A DNA stretch of 64,000 nt, from positions 25,657,021-25,721,020 of the forward strand of contig OX387602.1 of the NCBI GenBank assembly GCA_947568835.1, in the 5' to 3' direction. A program made the translations under genes and the position numbers. This DNA is from Protonemura montana. Its lineage: Eukaryota > Arthropoda > Insecta > Plecoptera > Nemouridae. The first letter of the stretch is position 1. Each line of letters starts with the position of its first letter. A model generated the notes under the pieces. It saw only the letters and a program-made list of their open reading frames with translations, was not told where the DNA came from and did not search any database. Shown piece by piece: positions 19,450-30,597 of this stretch.

Positions 19450-22400
19450 ACACTGTCTATGTTTTTGAATGGGTGACTGCAGGGTTGCTAGATGCAGTGA
19501 ACCACGGAACCTCCAAAGTGCAACGGCTGTTTTCTTACCGAGTTTCTATGTCGTCATCAAGGACAGCATCCGTCTAAAATTATCTGTTGGAGATCATCGG
19601 CGACTATAGTAAAACTTGGAAATTTTTCAACATGCACGTATATGTTAAACGCTGACCAACGGTCAGTTTTACAATGTACAGTGAAAAAGATGACCGAAGG
19701 TCAAGGTAAAAATAGAAGTATGCAATTGGCTGTGACCATGAAGATGAGTCTGTAACTGAACATTTTCTTTTTAACCTAGACATTGTAAATCTGGCTTTAG
19801 GTCCCACTGTTGCAGGTTTCGGTAGAAATGGATTGTTCCTCGAATTGCTCTCCGACCTCTTGTCTCAACTGAATTGGGATAAAGGAGTCATACCTTTGCT
19901 GGATAAGGAGGTTTTATAGCTTATAAGAATGCTTATAAGAATCCTGGTAAATGCTTATCAGGAAAATATGTTCCTTTGAACTGTATATCTCACAGAATTG
20001 TTTATTAACTATTGTAAATGTGGAGATGGGATTTTTACTATTATCAATATATTTTACCATGTCAGTAGGATGATGGTAATAAGACCTTAGCAGGCTTTTA
20101 CATTGTGATTGCAGTAACTGCTAATTGTGATGTATGAAACTAGACTCGTCCTTATGTTAACACTTACAAAATAATGTGAACACCAATTAATTATATAATC
20201 ATATCATATTGTTATTTTAATTTGTATATTATATGTAATCAATCGCAATGGAATGTAGCTTTAAACCTTGCTGTTCGAATTATTCGTGGTTATTTCTTAT
20301 AAATTTGGAACATTCAGTTTTCTTTTTTGAATTTAATTTTCAATAATAAACAACTCTATGAAATGTCTTCATGTCTGAAACTTTCTTTCAAGATATTTAG
20401 TTCTTTTTCACAAAATATGTTAATCAAGTGATTTTCTCCACATGCTTCAGATAACACAAGAAAGTAAACACTAAACACAATGTTGGTAATTAGGTCAGAC
20501 GATAACATTCTCAAATTTAATGTAATTTTTTTATAACCAAAATTCAGACAGATATATGTCCTGAGCATCATCTGTTTTTAAATCCTGTCACACAGGAAAT
20601 ATCTTGAAAGATTTACAGCTCTCTGAATCCTTATTGAAAAATAATGTCACTTCTTGGACATGCATAATATTAAAAGTTATAATAAACCAACCAACAACAG
20701 ATACCTCCTTCTGGGCTGCATTTCACATCCTGATCTCACCATTCTCCCATACCAATACAAATTATTACCCAGCATTGAGGAAGACACTAGTTTTATTGGC
20801 CAGACAACTTGCGATAATAAATTTATCCCATCGTTTAAGACAGAGTTAATTTTAATTAGTTCAAAAAATAAAGTATTACTGTATGTTAGATATTGTTAAG
20901 TTTCTTCCTCAATGCTGGATGAGCCAATTCTAATTGCAATTTCTAACAATAACATAACAATAGGTACTAGAATTATTGGCTATAGTGAGACTTAAATATA
21001 ACAATCATCGTTACTAAAATATCACAAATTAATAATTTTTTATAAATGAAAAAATACTGAGCCACAATGTCATGTTGTTGAGGAGACTCCTTAGACCTTG
21101 AAAAATAGATTCAATGACGTTTGCAAGGGTCAAAGACAACCTGCCTACAAGATAAAGTGAAGAGTGTGTAACGGGCCTCATTGTCAAGGGGGGGTGTTGC
21201 TTGCGTTTACCAAAACCATCCATTTTTATAGGCTTTGTCCAGAGCAGTTCTAGGGCAGCATGGGTAGGCAAGAAATAACTATGGTGCAGGCTTTTTGCAG
21301 TTCCAACTAACAAGATGGGGAACAGCATAGCAGATATAGAGACTCACTTTCTTTGCAGATATGATCCATGCAGACCAGCGATAAGAATTTGAAAATCATG
21401 TATTGTTCACAGTTACCAAACATAAGCAGCTGTGTTATGCTGTGCTTATGCTAGCTGTGTTATTTGAACGTTGCTGAAAAATCCCTTTAACTCCAGTGCC
21501 CCAAGTTATAAACGTGCCGCTAAAAAAATGTTGCTATTTTGTGGTCATATCAAGATGGCAGATTTGCAATATGATCATGTTTGATCGAGTCTCTAAGCTA
21601 TCCTTGCCCCAGTTCTGTCAAATGGTACAGCTGTGCTCTTGCACCATACAGTTTTTCTATGAAAAAAAAGCATTCACCAAATACCGCAGTTTCCGTTTGC
21701 GTTTTTGCAAGTTTGCAATTTCATTCTGCGCAGGACTTGAATCAAATCATGACTCGAGTATGGGGACTGCGAAAGATATTTGTTTACTGGAACAAGCATC
21801 CGAAAGCCTATCAAGATGGACAGTGATTATAGCATTGACTTTGTCAAGGTAAGCTGGGGAAGACAGAAGTGTCAGCAAGACCTATAAAGCGGCTAGCAGG
21901 GCTGCCGTCAAGCAATTCAATGACCATATAAAGCACATTTGTTTCTGAAAACAAAATCTATTACAATATTAACGATATTATTACTAGGTTTGAATTGATT
22001 CAAGAATTAAATATATCTGTGAAGAAGCATCATCTTTCGTTGAATCACGCGTGTTCGTTTGTAACTAAAAAGCTTGAATAATATTCTATCGTAATGCAAG
22101 GAGACCTTTTACCAGCCAAGTTCAAAAGAGAGCATTTTGCTTGTAAATGTAAAACAACTTAGCTAAATTAAAAGACCCCCTTTCTAATCCACTGGAAACT
22201 GAAAACGTAAGAAATTTGTAAAGAAAAGTCCAGAAAGTCCAGTTATTTATTAAGTTTATTATAAAGATCTTGTTATGTAACAATTGACATTGGACACCTC
22301 CTAAAAAGGCTCGCAATGATTATGATAATAAGATTTCATTTTCCAGCGGTTAACATGCACATTGTTAAGGTCATACTGTACGTAGGTACGATACTGATTA

Positions 22401-24465
22401 TACTGTTAGCATAGGTAGTGTAGTTCTGAACATCTATGAGATCTACACATACATGATTTAATTCGTGGCATGCACTAAACAGACAAATATGCCTTCCTCT
22501 TGTCGTTGGCAAAAGCAGCATGAGCTAATGAATGTGTCCCACCAAAGGGTAAGCATGCGTTGCAAGGGATCGATTGGGATGGACGTTGAACAAAGTATGA
22601 ATCCACTCTTGAAATATTACCGATCACTAATAAGTCCATCAGCTAGGCCATTGTAGTCAACATTTTGTCAGAGAATTGGCGTTTCACGCAACTTACCACG
22701 ACGACGCTGGAATCGTCACATGGTAGACAGATGGTACAAGATGGCAGACTAGTCAGAAGGACAAGGCGACGATGGAAGCCGGGATAGCATGCTTTGCCGT
22801 GAGCCACATCGCAGCGAGGGGGGATGGGGTTGGGATGGACCAATCACTCGACTCAGGTGGACGAAAACAAGCTGTAGAAGCCTAACGTAGACTATGAAGC
22901 ATGCGTGTAGCGCATCAAGCTATGTAACCCTGCCCGGTCCTGAACTGTGCCTACAACCCTTGACTGGAGTCAATATAATTTTTTGGAAGCTCACTCTTCT
23001 AAATCTTGGTATTAAAGGGAAGATTTTCTGTCACTTCAACATGGTCTAAATTGTTCAATTGTTATCACTAATTAAACTAATGTGTATGAATAAAAGTAAC
23101 ATCCACTTTGAAAACTCGCATGTACGCTAATAGTTCACTTTTAAGTGCATTGTCGAGCCTCTTAAATCCATGTCCTTATCACATTCATCTCACAAACTTG
23201 TGGTTACATTATTTACAATAAGTCTATTATATAAGATAATATCTTGCCCTTTAATACCAAACTGTCACAATCTTGTCCAGGTTTGGTAATTCCACTATGA
23301 ACAGAATCCAAAAACACAACGCCTGGTTAAGGTATCTTCTAACCACGAACTTTGATTCTTATATATGCTGTTCAGGAACATTAACTTCAATTTTCTTTTC
23401 GTTAAAAAAAATGTGGCACTTCTTTCGTCTGAGAGATATCACGGAGTACAGTGCAAAGAAGACCGCGTTACGTAATTTTAATATTCTTGCGAGGCTCATT
23501 GGTCCAGTTTGCACTATGTACCTACGCGTTTGCGTTTGTTTGTATGGGAAACATCCTAATACATTTTTGTCACAGCCTCTAAGGACAGAACAGCTGTTAG
23601 AGACTGAGTTGCTACAATCACTCATCGTTTATGACTAGATTAAATCAAAAGGAGCGGAGATTTTTGCCAACAGACAATTTCTAAAATGTTAATTTAAAAT
23701 TTGACAAACAAGTGGGTGATGCCATTTGAGAAATAATAAAACAAATACATACCGACACAAATTGTAAACAAGCTGTGCTAACTACCTACTGTAAGTAGGC
23801 ACCTGTTCAATTCTGTTACTGCATGGGTTACCTGTCACTGAAACACGATCAACAAATATTCTGTCTGAATGAATTGAAACATAGTCACTCAGTCTGTAAC
23901 GTCCCCATCATCTATCTTTTATCTCGCTTTCACCACTGACCGCCCCATACATCTCGCTTGCCTTGCTTTGCCTTTCTTGGTGTATATGACGAGATATATT
24001 TTTTAACAACTAGGAGTATCTTTGTTATTATTATTTTTATCTACTAGGGAACAATACAAAACAATAGTTTCGCCAATATTAGCCCATTCAACGGTCTATT
24101 CGGTCTGACATTTTATCGAAATTAAAACAAGGGCAAAGAGTATAAAATATCTTCTTCCAATCGTGTTAGTTGACTGCGGTTAGTGATTTGCAGGCATGTT
24201 TCAATCGCATCATGATTCATGATGTCATGCAACAATACCCTAACAAATACTTTTCAAAGTCTTTACCATTATAACATAAAAATTAACATAATAGATCAAT
24301 ATATTTTGTGTCATCTTATGACATAATAGTTATATATTATTATAATCCGTATAATAAACATATGTTCAATTTGTTTTTTTAAACAATAAAAGAAATCTCT
24401 TTAAAAGAGAATTAGAGGGAATAATGTCGTCGGCACACCGTACCCCAATAATTACAGTGCGGGAG
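19450..24465. other. Intergenic DNA between the repeat block and mbl
   Basis: Mostly AT-rich. Short frames here have no recognisable domain. The only structure I single out is a 16-bp inverted pair near 20.8-20.9 kb. The stretch probably includes the 3' UTR of the last mbl exon at its right end. Confidence 0.5.
20769..20918. repeat. Small hairpin-forming inverted repeat
   Basis: Perfect 16-nt arms CCAGCATTGAGGAAGA (20769-20784) and its complement (20903-20918), with 118 nt between them. Could be a MITE remnant or a foldback end. No ORF. Confidence 0.5.
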
Positions 24466-24677
24466 CTAGGTGTTGAGCCCGAGAACTTGATGGCAGATGA
24501 GGTGATTCGAGGCGACCGCTCCTTGCTGTTGCGGCTGCGACTCCATCGTCTGGCACATCTCGTTGGCGGGCGGCAGCGCGATGGGGATGTGGTAGTATTT
24601 ACATAGAGGTCTCGCACATTTCCCCTTGGCTGCGTCACGGCACACCATCACCTTCATGTCCGCAATCTCCACATGAC
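24466..24677 (-). CDS. mbl: Zinc finger 6 exon (second finger of the third muscleblind-type pair), stop included
   Basis: The exon follows cttttgacag on the minus strand and enters in phase 1, completing a Gly codon. It reads HVEIADMKVMVCRDAAKGKC, ARPLCKYYHIPIALPPANEM, a Gln-rich segment and GLNT, then TAG. CRDAAKGKC-ARPLC-KYYH is a C-x7-C-x4-C-x3-H finger, the spacing of muscleblind even-numbered fingers. The linker HVEIADMKVMVC aligns with the NVEVQNGKVTAC-type linker between muscleblind fingers 1 and 2. CCCH pairs of this type bind YGCY RNA. The exon is downstream of the ordinary mbl stop, so it is either an alternative mbl 3' end or a small separate gene. Confidence 0.8.
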
Positions 24678-24988
24678 CTGTCAAAAGCCAGAAGCTGCCA
24701 TTAAAACGGGGAACTAGCCTGGTACGTTGGCCACTGCACATCAAGCTGCACATCATTAAATGCTTCCGAAAAAATTCAAAACAACCATCAAAACTAAAAT
24801 ATTTGAAAAATATCTTTTATTCTGCAAGTCTGCAATCTTTTTAATGATAATCGAAAAGTCTAAGATAAAAACATAAAGATATTGCTAAGACCTATTCAGT
24901 TATACATATTTTGCGTTCAGTTTAGTGGTTTGAGTCATTTGTGTCGATTGGTCATGGTCCGAGTTAGCGAATTAGTGAGAAGACCTAC
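24678..24988 (-). other. Intron between zinc finger 5 and 6 exons
   Basis: A 311-nt AT-rich intron bounded by GTAGGT and TTGACAG. It splits the tandem pair in the inter-finger linker, in phase 1. The canonical second pair at about 35 kb is in a single exon, so the gene structure differs. Confidence 0.7.
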
Positions 24989-25073
24989 CTTCCTGAAGAT
25001 GAACATACTTGCAAGCTGGCCGGTAGCAGAGTTGCCGGTTAAAATCTTGGCACACCGGGAGGGTGTCCAGTAA
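24989..25073 (-). CDS. mbl: Zinc finger 5 exon (first finger of the third muscleblind-type pair)
   Basis: An 85-nt exon between tgtgtttcag and GAAG|GTAGGT on the minus strand. In phase 0 it reads LLDTLPVCQDFNRQLCYRPA, CKYVHLQE, then the first base of a Gly codon. CQDFNRQLC-YRPAC-KYVH is a complete C-x7-C-x4-C-x3-H finger. Muscleblind odd-numbered fingers normally have x6 between the second and third Cys; here it is x4, so this finger is atypical. It joins the finger 6 exon exactly in frame. It can accept in phase 0 from several mbl exons or from the candidate exon near 26.1 kb. Confidence 0.8.
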
Positions 25074-26043
25074 CTGAAACACAAAAGGTTGGTGTCAGGT
25101 TTTTGTAACGTACCGAACTTATTTCTTTCTCAACCTTTTTTCCAATACATTTTGTCTCGGTCTTGTATAAAAGCTCTCACAATATTCATGCGTTGAACTA
25201 GTCATGCGTTGACACATATGCACATCGTATTTATGTCACGTTCTATTGTCACTACTACTGGGTTCAGAAAAGACATAACAACAAATTAGTCTAAATGAAG
25301 TATTGAAGAAAAACGTAACAGTTTCACAAAACATGCCATATCTTTGGAGTGCATAAGAAACTTAGAAATTATAATTAGAAATGTTGCCAAAAATGTATAA
25401 TTACGGCCTTGAAGATTATTCTTGTGACCGGCGTTCTTCTGGCAAGAATAAGTACCGATTAAAGTAATTTTATAATCATTGAAAATTAGTTCATCCTAAC
25501 AAGTGGGTATTCAATATGATAATATAAACTATGCTATCTTTAAGTACAATCATGGCTCTGACACACTGGTTATGTTATAACTTGGAGGGTAATCTAAAAA
25601 TTCAACATCACTCAGTGTTGATTGAGCATACAATCAATTTTGACAATATATAATAAAAATTTAGAAACATCGCTGCATACATACAAAGTTTTGTCGGTAG
25701 GTTGCAACTGCATCGAGAGTATTAAAGCCAAAGAGAAAGAGAATGAAATTCTGCCACCGGTTAAAGAACCAATTAATATACCGATATGAAGCTAGCATTT
25801 TAAATATGTAGGTATTCTCATATGCCAATAGTTGATGTAAGCCATCAGGTAGGGAAAAACTGATTTAAAAAACTGCAATATTGTAAGCACCATTATTATT
25901 AAGTCCATAAACCATTGTCGATAGCAATTCCATGACAAACAATTAGAGTTGTTCGTTAGTAATTCTGAATGGCTAAAATGTAAATTAAGAAATAGATAAG
26001 GTCTAAAAAATAATAAAGCATGGTGTGCTGGTGGTTGTCTAAC
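25074..26043 (-). other. Intron
   Basis: AT-rich, no other feature recognised. Confidence 0.45.
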
Positions 26044-26099
26044 CTGTCCATGTTCATCAGTATAGACGACACAGTGAGCGTTTTGGGGCACGGCGGTGG
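26044..26099 (-). CDS. Candidate bridging exon before the third zinc finger pair
   Basis: A 56-nt segment between a possible acceptor (ggttggcag, weak pyrimidine tract) and a possible donor CAG|GTTAGA on the minus strand. It reads TAVPQNAHCVVYTDEHGQ after two bases that complete a codon. Entry phase 1 matches the internal GTGAGT donor in the mbl terminal exon near 30.16 kb, and exit phase 0 matches the finger 5 exon. I do not recognise the peptide. It lies in a GC- and CpG-rich island (about 26.05-26.28 kb) that could instead be a promoter or first exon of a separate gene. Support is phase compatibility only. Confidence 0.35.
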
Positions 26100-29000
26100 C
26101 TGCCAACCGGCCGGACCGCCATGCGACAAGCGATGAGGGCGGGCGTGCGTGCGTGCGTTCGAGCAGGGGAGGGGAAGCGGTCCCCGACACCACACGGCAG
26201 GCACCGTTCATTAAGCCCACCACACACAGGCACAACGTCAACAGCAGGCAGGTGGCGGCGGGAGTAACGTTGCGGACGGGTGTGTTATTATTATTATTAT
26301 GTTCGTGGACGGTGGTGTTGTTTTTTGGATGTGCAGTTTTTTTTTTTTTTTTTTGGATATGTTCATTATTCAGGCCAAGTGAAAGAAAGCATGAAAAAAA
26401 AGAAATTAAAGCAGAAAAAATTAATGATAACTCACATGCTTAATTAATTTGAGAAAAAAAAACCAGTAAAAGATAGTCTCACAAACCTGTAAAGTTTAGG
26501 CATTAAATGTCTACTACAAAATTAGTTGTACATACTATTTTGGGCTAGTTTTATTCTGCTGTCTATGATAACTGAATCATTTTCGACTGCCACAGTAAAA
26601 CTGGCCCGTATTAGTAGAACTGAAATAAAGCAAACCTCTACAAGTCAGTTGGTCATGCAAATTAGCATTGAACTGTGTGAACTTAAACTACTGAAGCCAG
26701 AGCAGAATCAACTGCATACCATATGCAAAAACTATAGTAAGCGTATTCAATTAACATTTTATAAGTCGAAAATAGGCAAAAGTAGTATTTAACGCAAAGG
26801 AAAAATGTAACTAATGGCTCAATTGCATATATGAGCCAATGCACCTTTGCAAATGAGCCGAGCAGATTATTTAGTGGCTGAATAGGTAATGATCCCTCAA
26901 TTAGCAAAGCTCTTGGAAACAGTGCCTAATGATTTACTGATCTCTGAATTGCTACTGCTTAATACTTTGTTGATCGATATGAATCCAGGACGTCTTGTGG
27001 TCTCAGAGACTAAAGAACCGTTCAGCAATATCATGTATCCGTATCCCTTATTGCTTGAGTGGTGTATGTGTGTGTGAAATAAATCTCAAAAAGTGAACTG
27101 CCAACCAAAGAAACACGAAGTAGGTTCTAGGTAGAAATAAGCATTTGGTTAAGCAGAGAGAATTTGTCTCGTAAGTCTTAACAACATTCCCTTACTTTTG
27201 TTATTATTTCACTGTACTTAACACCAATATATCTTTGGATGAGCGAGCACTCTCACGTACATACTGGTATGTGACAGCAAAGCTTGAAATTATGAAGCAC
27301 ATAAAAAAAGTAAAAAAAAAAATATATACCATGCTGCTCGTTCATCCAACAGTGTAAGCCCTCCAAAGGATTAAATATTAAACATCAACTGTAGAATGTA
27401 CAAGGATTGAGGTTAGGAATAAACTGTAGAAGCAACAAGCCCACTCGTCCGCGTCCCCGTCAATCATAGTTTGCAGAGCACACTAGTGGCAGAGGACATG
27501 TCTAGCAAATGACACTGCACACTCCGTGGTAGCATCTTCCAAAAAGCAGTCAAATGTGGCGGCAAATCCATTTACCTAGATCGAAGAAGCGTCCTACACT
27601 GATGAGGGTTTTGGGAAGGAGTATCAGGGTCGGCAGTGGTGGGGAAGGTTAGTCAGTTATCTATTGGAGAGAGTAAATACAGGATGGTGACAGTAAGGCC
27701 AAATGCATAGAAGGGGAAATAGCGGTAGAATGTGTTTGAACAAAACTGCAGCAGGATGTTGTATAAAGGAGAGAAGATTGAAAAAAGAAGCATTAATAAA
27801 ACAAATAATCATGCATTTCCAAGCATTATTATTACAAATACTGGCTGGTGTTTGTTGTTTGATTCACATACAAAGATCAGCAGGATTAGACAAGTAGTAC
27901 AATACACAATGAAATGTAATGGAATACAGTCAAAACTTTGTGTTCGGCCAAAGGCGTAATAAAGAAGCGTGTGACAAATCAGCCAGAATATTGTAGTCAA
28001 ACCCAAATCCTTTTAAAGACAGTAAACAGAAGGCACTTTCTTCATTTTAGAAGACAGCAATGCTGCACACTTCTGATCGTATTTGGGCCTATATAATGCT
28101 CATTTTTTTTCTTTATACTAACACATTTAAATGCAAATTACTTCTACATATTATTGTTAATTGTTAATGGAATATTATTTGATACTATGTTCTCATTTTG
28201 CCAGGTGCAGTTATGTGTGAATAACTGTTGAATTTGTCTGAGACCTTGCATAGCCCAAGGGAGCTGGCATAGACTCAGTCCAAGCAATTTTAAGAGCTCT
28301 TCTCTATAAACGATCGGGAAAACCGGCATCGGGGTACGCTTACGAGAGTTTCTATCTTATTTCTATATGAGATTTTCCCCAGTGCTGTCTGGTAAATGTA
28401 CGCTACTTAAAAGTGCTTTGTACCAGTCCCATTGGGGGTCACAGGTAATTCATCAAAATCTACTAACAGTATATTATAAAACCATGGTCTTTGAGACCTT
28501 CGAACATCAAGTTCCCATAGACTTTGCTACTTTTGCGGCTAAAATAGGAACACTTAAAACATACAATTTGTAGGCATTCTTAAAAAATACTCAAAACTAC
28601 TAAATATCATAAATTAAAACTATGAAGTAAAAACAATACACAGAAAGCAACATAGTGAGATAGTTTTTAAAATATACGTAACTTTGTGGCTGATTTGTGA
28701 GTGCTGTTTACTCAGTCTTTTGATTTTATGTCATGACGTGACCGATAAAAACAAGGAAGACGTAAAAGCTTTTTCTCATAATAGCAAATAGCAAATATAT
28801 ATAAAATATATATATTTTATATATCACAAGGTTCCTTTTTAACTAGTACGTATTACAATCTATTTTCAATAGGTTGGAATAAAAAAAATGGACTTAATTG
28901 CTAGTCTAAGCTTAAATGACCACGGATCTCAAATTTATGAAATCGTAATGGCAAATAAAATATGGAAACAAATAACCCACCATAATCTTAAAAAAAAATT

Positions 29001-29582
29001 TGTTGTATCTTGCATAACATAAAGCTACTGACTGACCACTTAGAGATCCTCCAGGTCAGATAAGTCGGATTCTAGCTACAATATGTAAGCTACTACAGTG
29101 ACAGATACAGGGTGATAAAGTATACATTGTTTATATAGAGATAGGTAATCTACCATGCTATGCCTAGTGCCTACATGATTAATATTATAGACCAACCATG
29201 GTTGCTATGTTAAATAGGTATCGCAATACCAATGTGCATGCAGAGACAGTTCATTTTGACAAGAGACAAACTTTTGCCCCAGTGGTAAAGTGGTCAAGGA
29301 ACTAACTGGCGCGAGCCGGGGGGCCTATAATATCACAGCTTAGCCGCTCAAAATACCACTCAACATGCCTGGCTCTGCTCTTTGATAGGCAAAATTCATT
29401 TAAAATTGGTCCTCTTTAAAACAACTATTCCGAAAATACACCATCTCTAGGTCGCTCGTTAAAATAGCCGATTACTTTTTTCACCGTGACAAATACTGAA
29501 CAACGTTCAACAATATAATTTTGACTAGAACTTACTAGATTTTAAAATATATAACAAGATAACGAAACGAGCGAGAATAGAT
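26100..29582 (-). other. mbl 3' UTR and intron
   Basis: AT-rich after a GC-rich start. A poly-T run lies near 26338-26354 and an AT palindromic tract near 28795-28830. No coding exon supported. Confidence 0.45.
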
Positions 29583-30290
29583 TTATGTGGTTTTCATTTT
29601 CTTATACGGCTGCAGAGAAACAATGTTATTATTGTTGTTATTTGCGTTGGCAGCTGCTGCCAGAGGACTATACTGAGCAGCCATCATGTTATTCATGTTG
29701 AGTAGAGCGCTATTCAGCACAGGCTGCTGCTGAGCCATCATGTACTGTGGGTGCATAAACTGAGGCCGCAGAAACGAATAGGGCGAGACCAAGGTGGGCG
29801 GCGGTGCCCTATTGAATGCATACAGATTCGGGGGTGGGTAGTGGGGCGGCGGTGCCAGCGACAGACCCGCAAACCTCTGTGGAGGCGGCACCGCCATCGC
29901 CTGCTTGTTCAAAGCGACGCCTGTGTAATTCAATGCCATCAACGGATTTACGGCTGCGGCTTGGCGGATGGCCTTGGCATAGTTCTGCTGCGCCACCTCT
30001 TTGGCGATGGCGGCGGGATCGGGTGGGGCTGAGACGACAGCTTCGGGCTTGTCGGACTCGTCCAGCAGCTCGCTGACTGAGATCGTGCTAGGGGGCGGGT
30101 CGACCGTCCCGCCGGCTGCCGAGACGGTAACGGGGGGCGGGAGAGAGGGGGTCGTGTACTCACATGAGACGGGGACATACGGCTGCTGCAGCTGCATCAG
30201 CTGCTGGTACGTCGTGGCGTTGGGCTGGTAGACCGGCATGCCGGACTTGTCGGCGGCCGGCCGCTTGTATGGGACCATCCCGGGGAAGGC
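29583..30290 (-). CDS. mbl: muscleblind terminal coding exon (one- and two-TZF isoforms)
   Basis: The exon follows ctcgttgcag in phase 0 on the minus strand and encodes 235 residues to TAA. It starts AFPGMVPYKRPAADKSGMPV, continues YQPNATTYQQLMQLQQPYVP and VSCEY, the conserved insect muscleblind C-terminal region, then becomes Pro-, Ala- and Met-rich. Near the end come an Asn run and QPYKKMKTT, a basic end that could help nuclear import. Muscleblind proteins are nuclear and cytoplasmic RNA-binding regulators of alternative splicing, RNA localisation and stability. The C-terminal region lacks zinc fingers and is thought to mediate interactions. An internal GTGAGT offers an alternative donor after VS. 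Confidence 0.93.
   Translation of the reverse strand, partial: AFPGMVPYKRPAADKSGMPVYQPNATTYQQLMQLQQPYVPVSCEYTTPSLPPPVTVSAAGGTVDPPPSTISVSELLDESDKPEAVVSAPPDPAAIAKEVAQQNYAKAIRQAAAVNPLMALNYTGVALNKQAMAVPPPQRFAGLSLAPPPHYPPPNLYAFNRAPPPTLVSPYSFLRPQFMHPQYMMAQQQPVLNSALLNMNNMMAAQYSPLAAAANANNNNNNIVSLQPYKKMKTT
30158..30165 (-). promoter_or_regulatory. Internal alternative 5' splice site in the mbl terminal exon
   Basis: The minus strand reads TCAT|GTGAGTAC, where GTGAGT matches the donor consensus at all six intron positions. Use of it would truncate the exon after PVS in phase 1 and allow splicing to downstream exons, for example the candidate at 26.1 kb and the third zinc-finger pair. Muscleblind genes are known for 3'-end isoform diversity at about this point in the protein. 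Confidence 0.5.
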
Positions 30291-30555
30291 CTGCAACGAG
30301 CGTGGCAATACGTTAGCACCAGTGGCCCCCGACAGTCGTGGGGAGACACGATTCGTTAGAGGTTATTGGTACCGTTTGCGACGATAAAAACAAGAAGCGA
30401 ACCGTTTAATTTATCAATATTATCCCAAAACTGAAGGTGCCCAATTTGTCTCTGCAAGAGATCTCAATAGAAATAGCTGTTAGCAGTCATAAGTTTTGAG
30501 ACAAATATTTTTTGCAGAACCGGGATACGGTACGAAACAAGGTGGAAAAACTTAC

Positions 30556-30597
30556 AAAGCTTTCGTAGTAGAACGACCCAACAGACTTCATCTCCAT
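30556..30597 (-). CDS. mbl: muscleblind 42-nt microexon
   Basis: A 14-codon exon, phase 0 at both ends, between ctccttttccag and TTT|GTAAGT on the minus strand. It reads MEMKSVGSFYYESF. Fly muscleblind has a nearly identical short segment (MDVKTVGSFYYDNF type) directly before the GMVPFKRP segment, and here the next exon begins AFPGMVPYKRP. Strong splice sites, position and similarity all agree. A multiple-of-three microexon can be included or skipped without shifting the frame, as expected for tissue-specific splicing. Confidence 0.93.

Noticed and set aside
21496-21852. 118-codon plus-strand frame and overlapping 81-codon frame
   Set aside because: No domain, no splice context, AT-rich intergenic DNA.
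24366-24638. Minus-strand frame overlapping the finger 6 exon
   Set aside because: Out-of-frame shadow of the CRDAAKGKC exon.
29270-29345. Possible tRNA-like A-box (AGTGGTAAAGTGGTCAAGG)
   Set aside because: No convincing B-box at the right distance.
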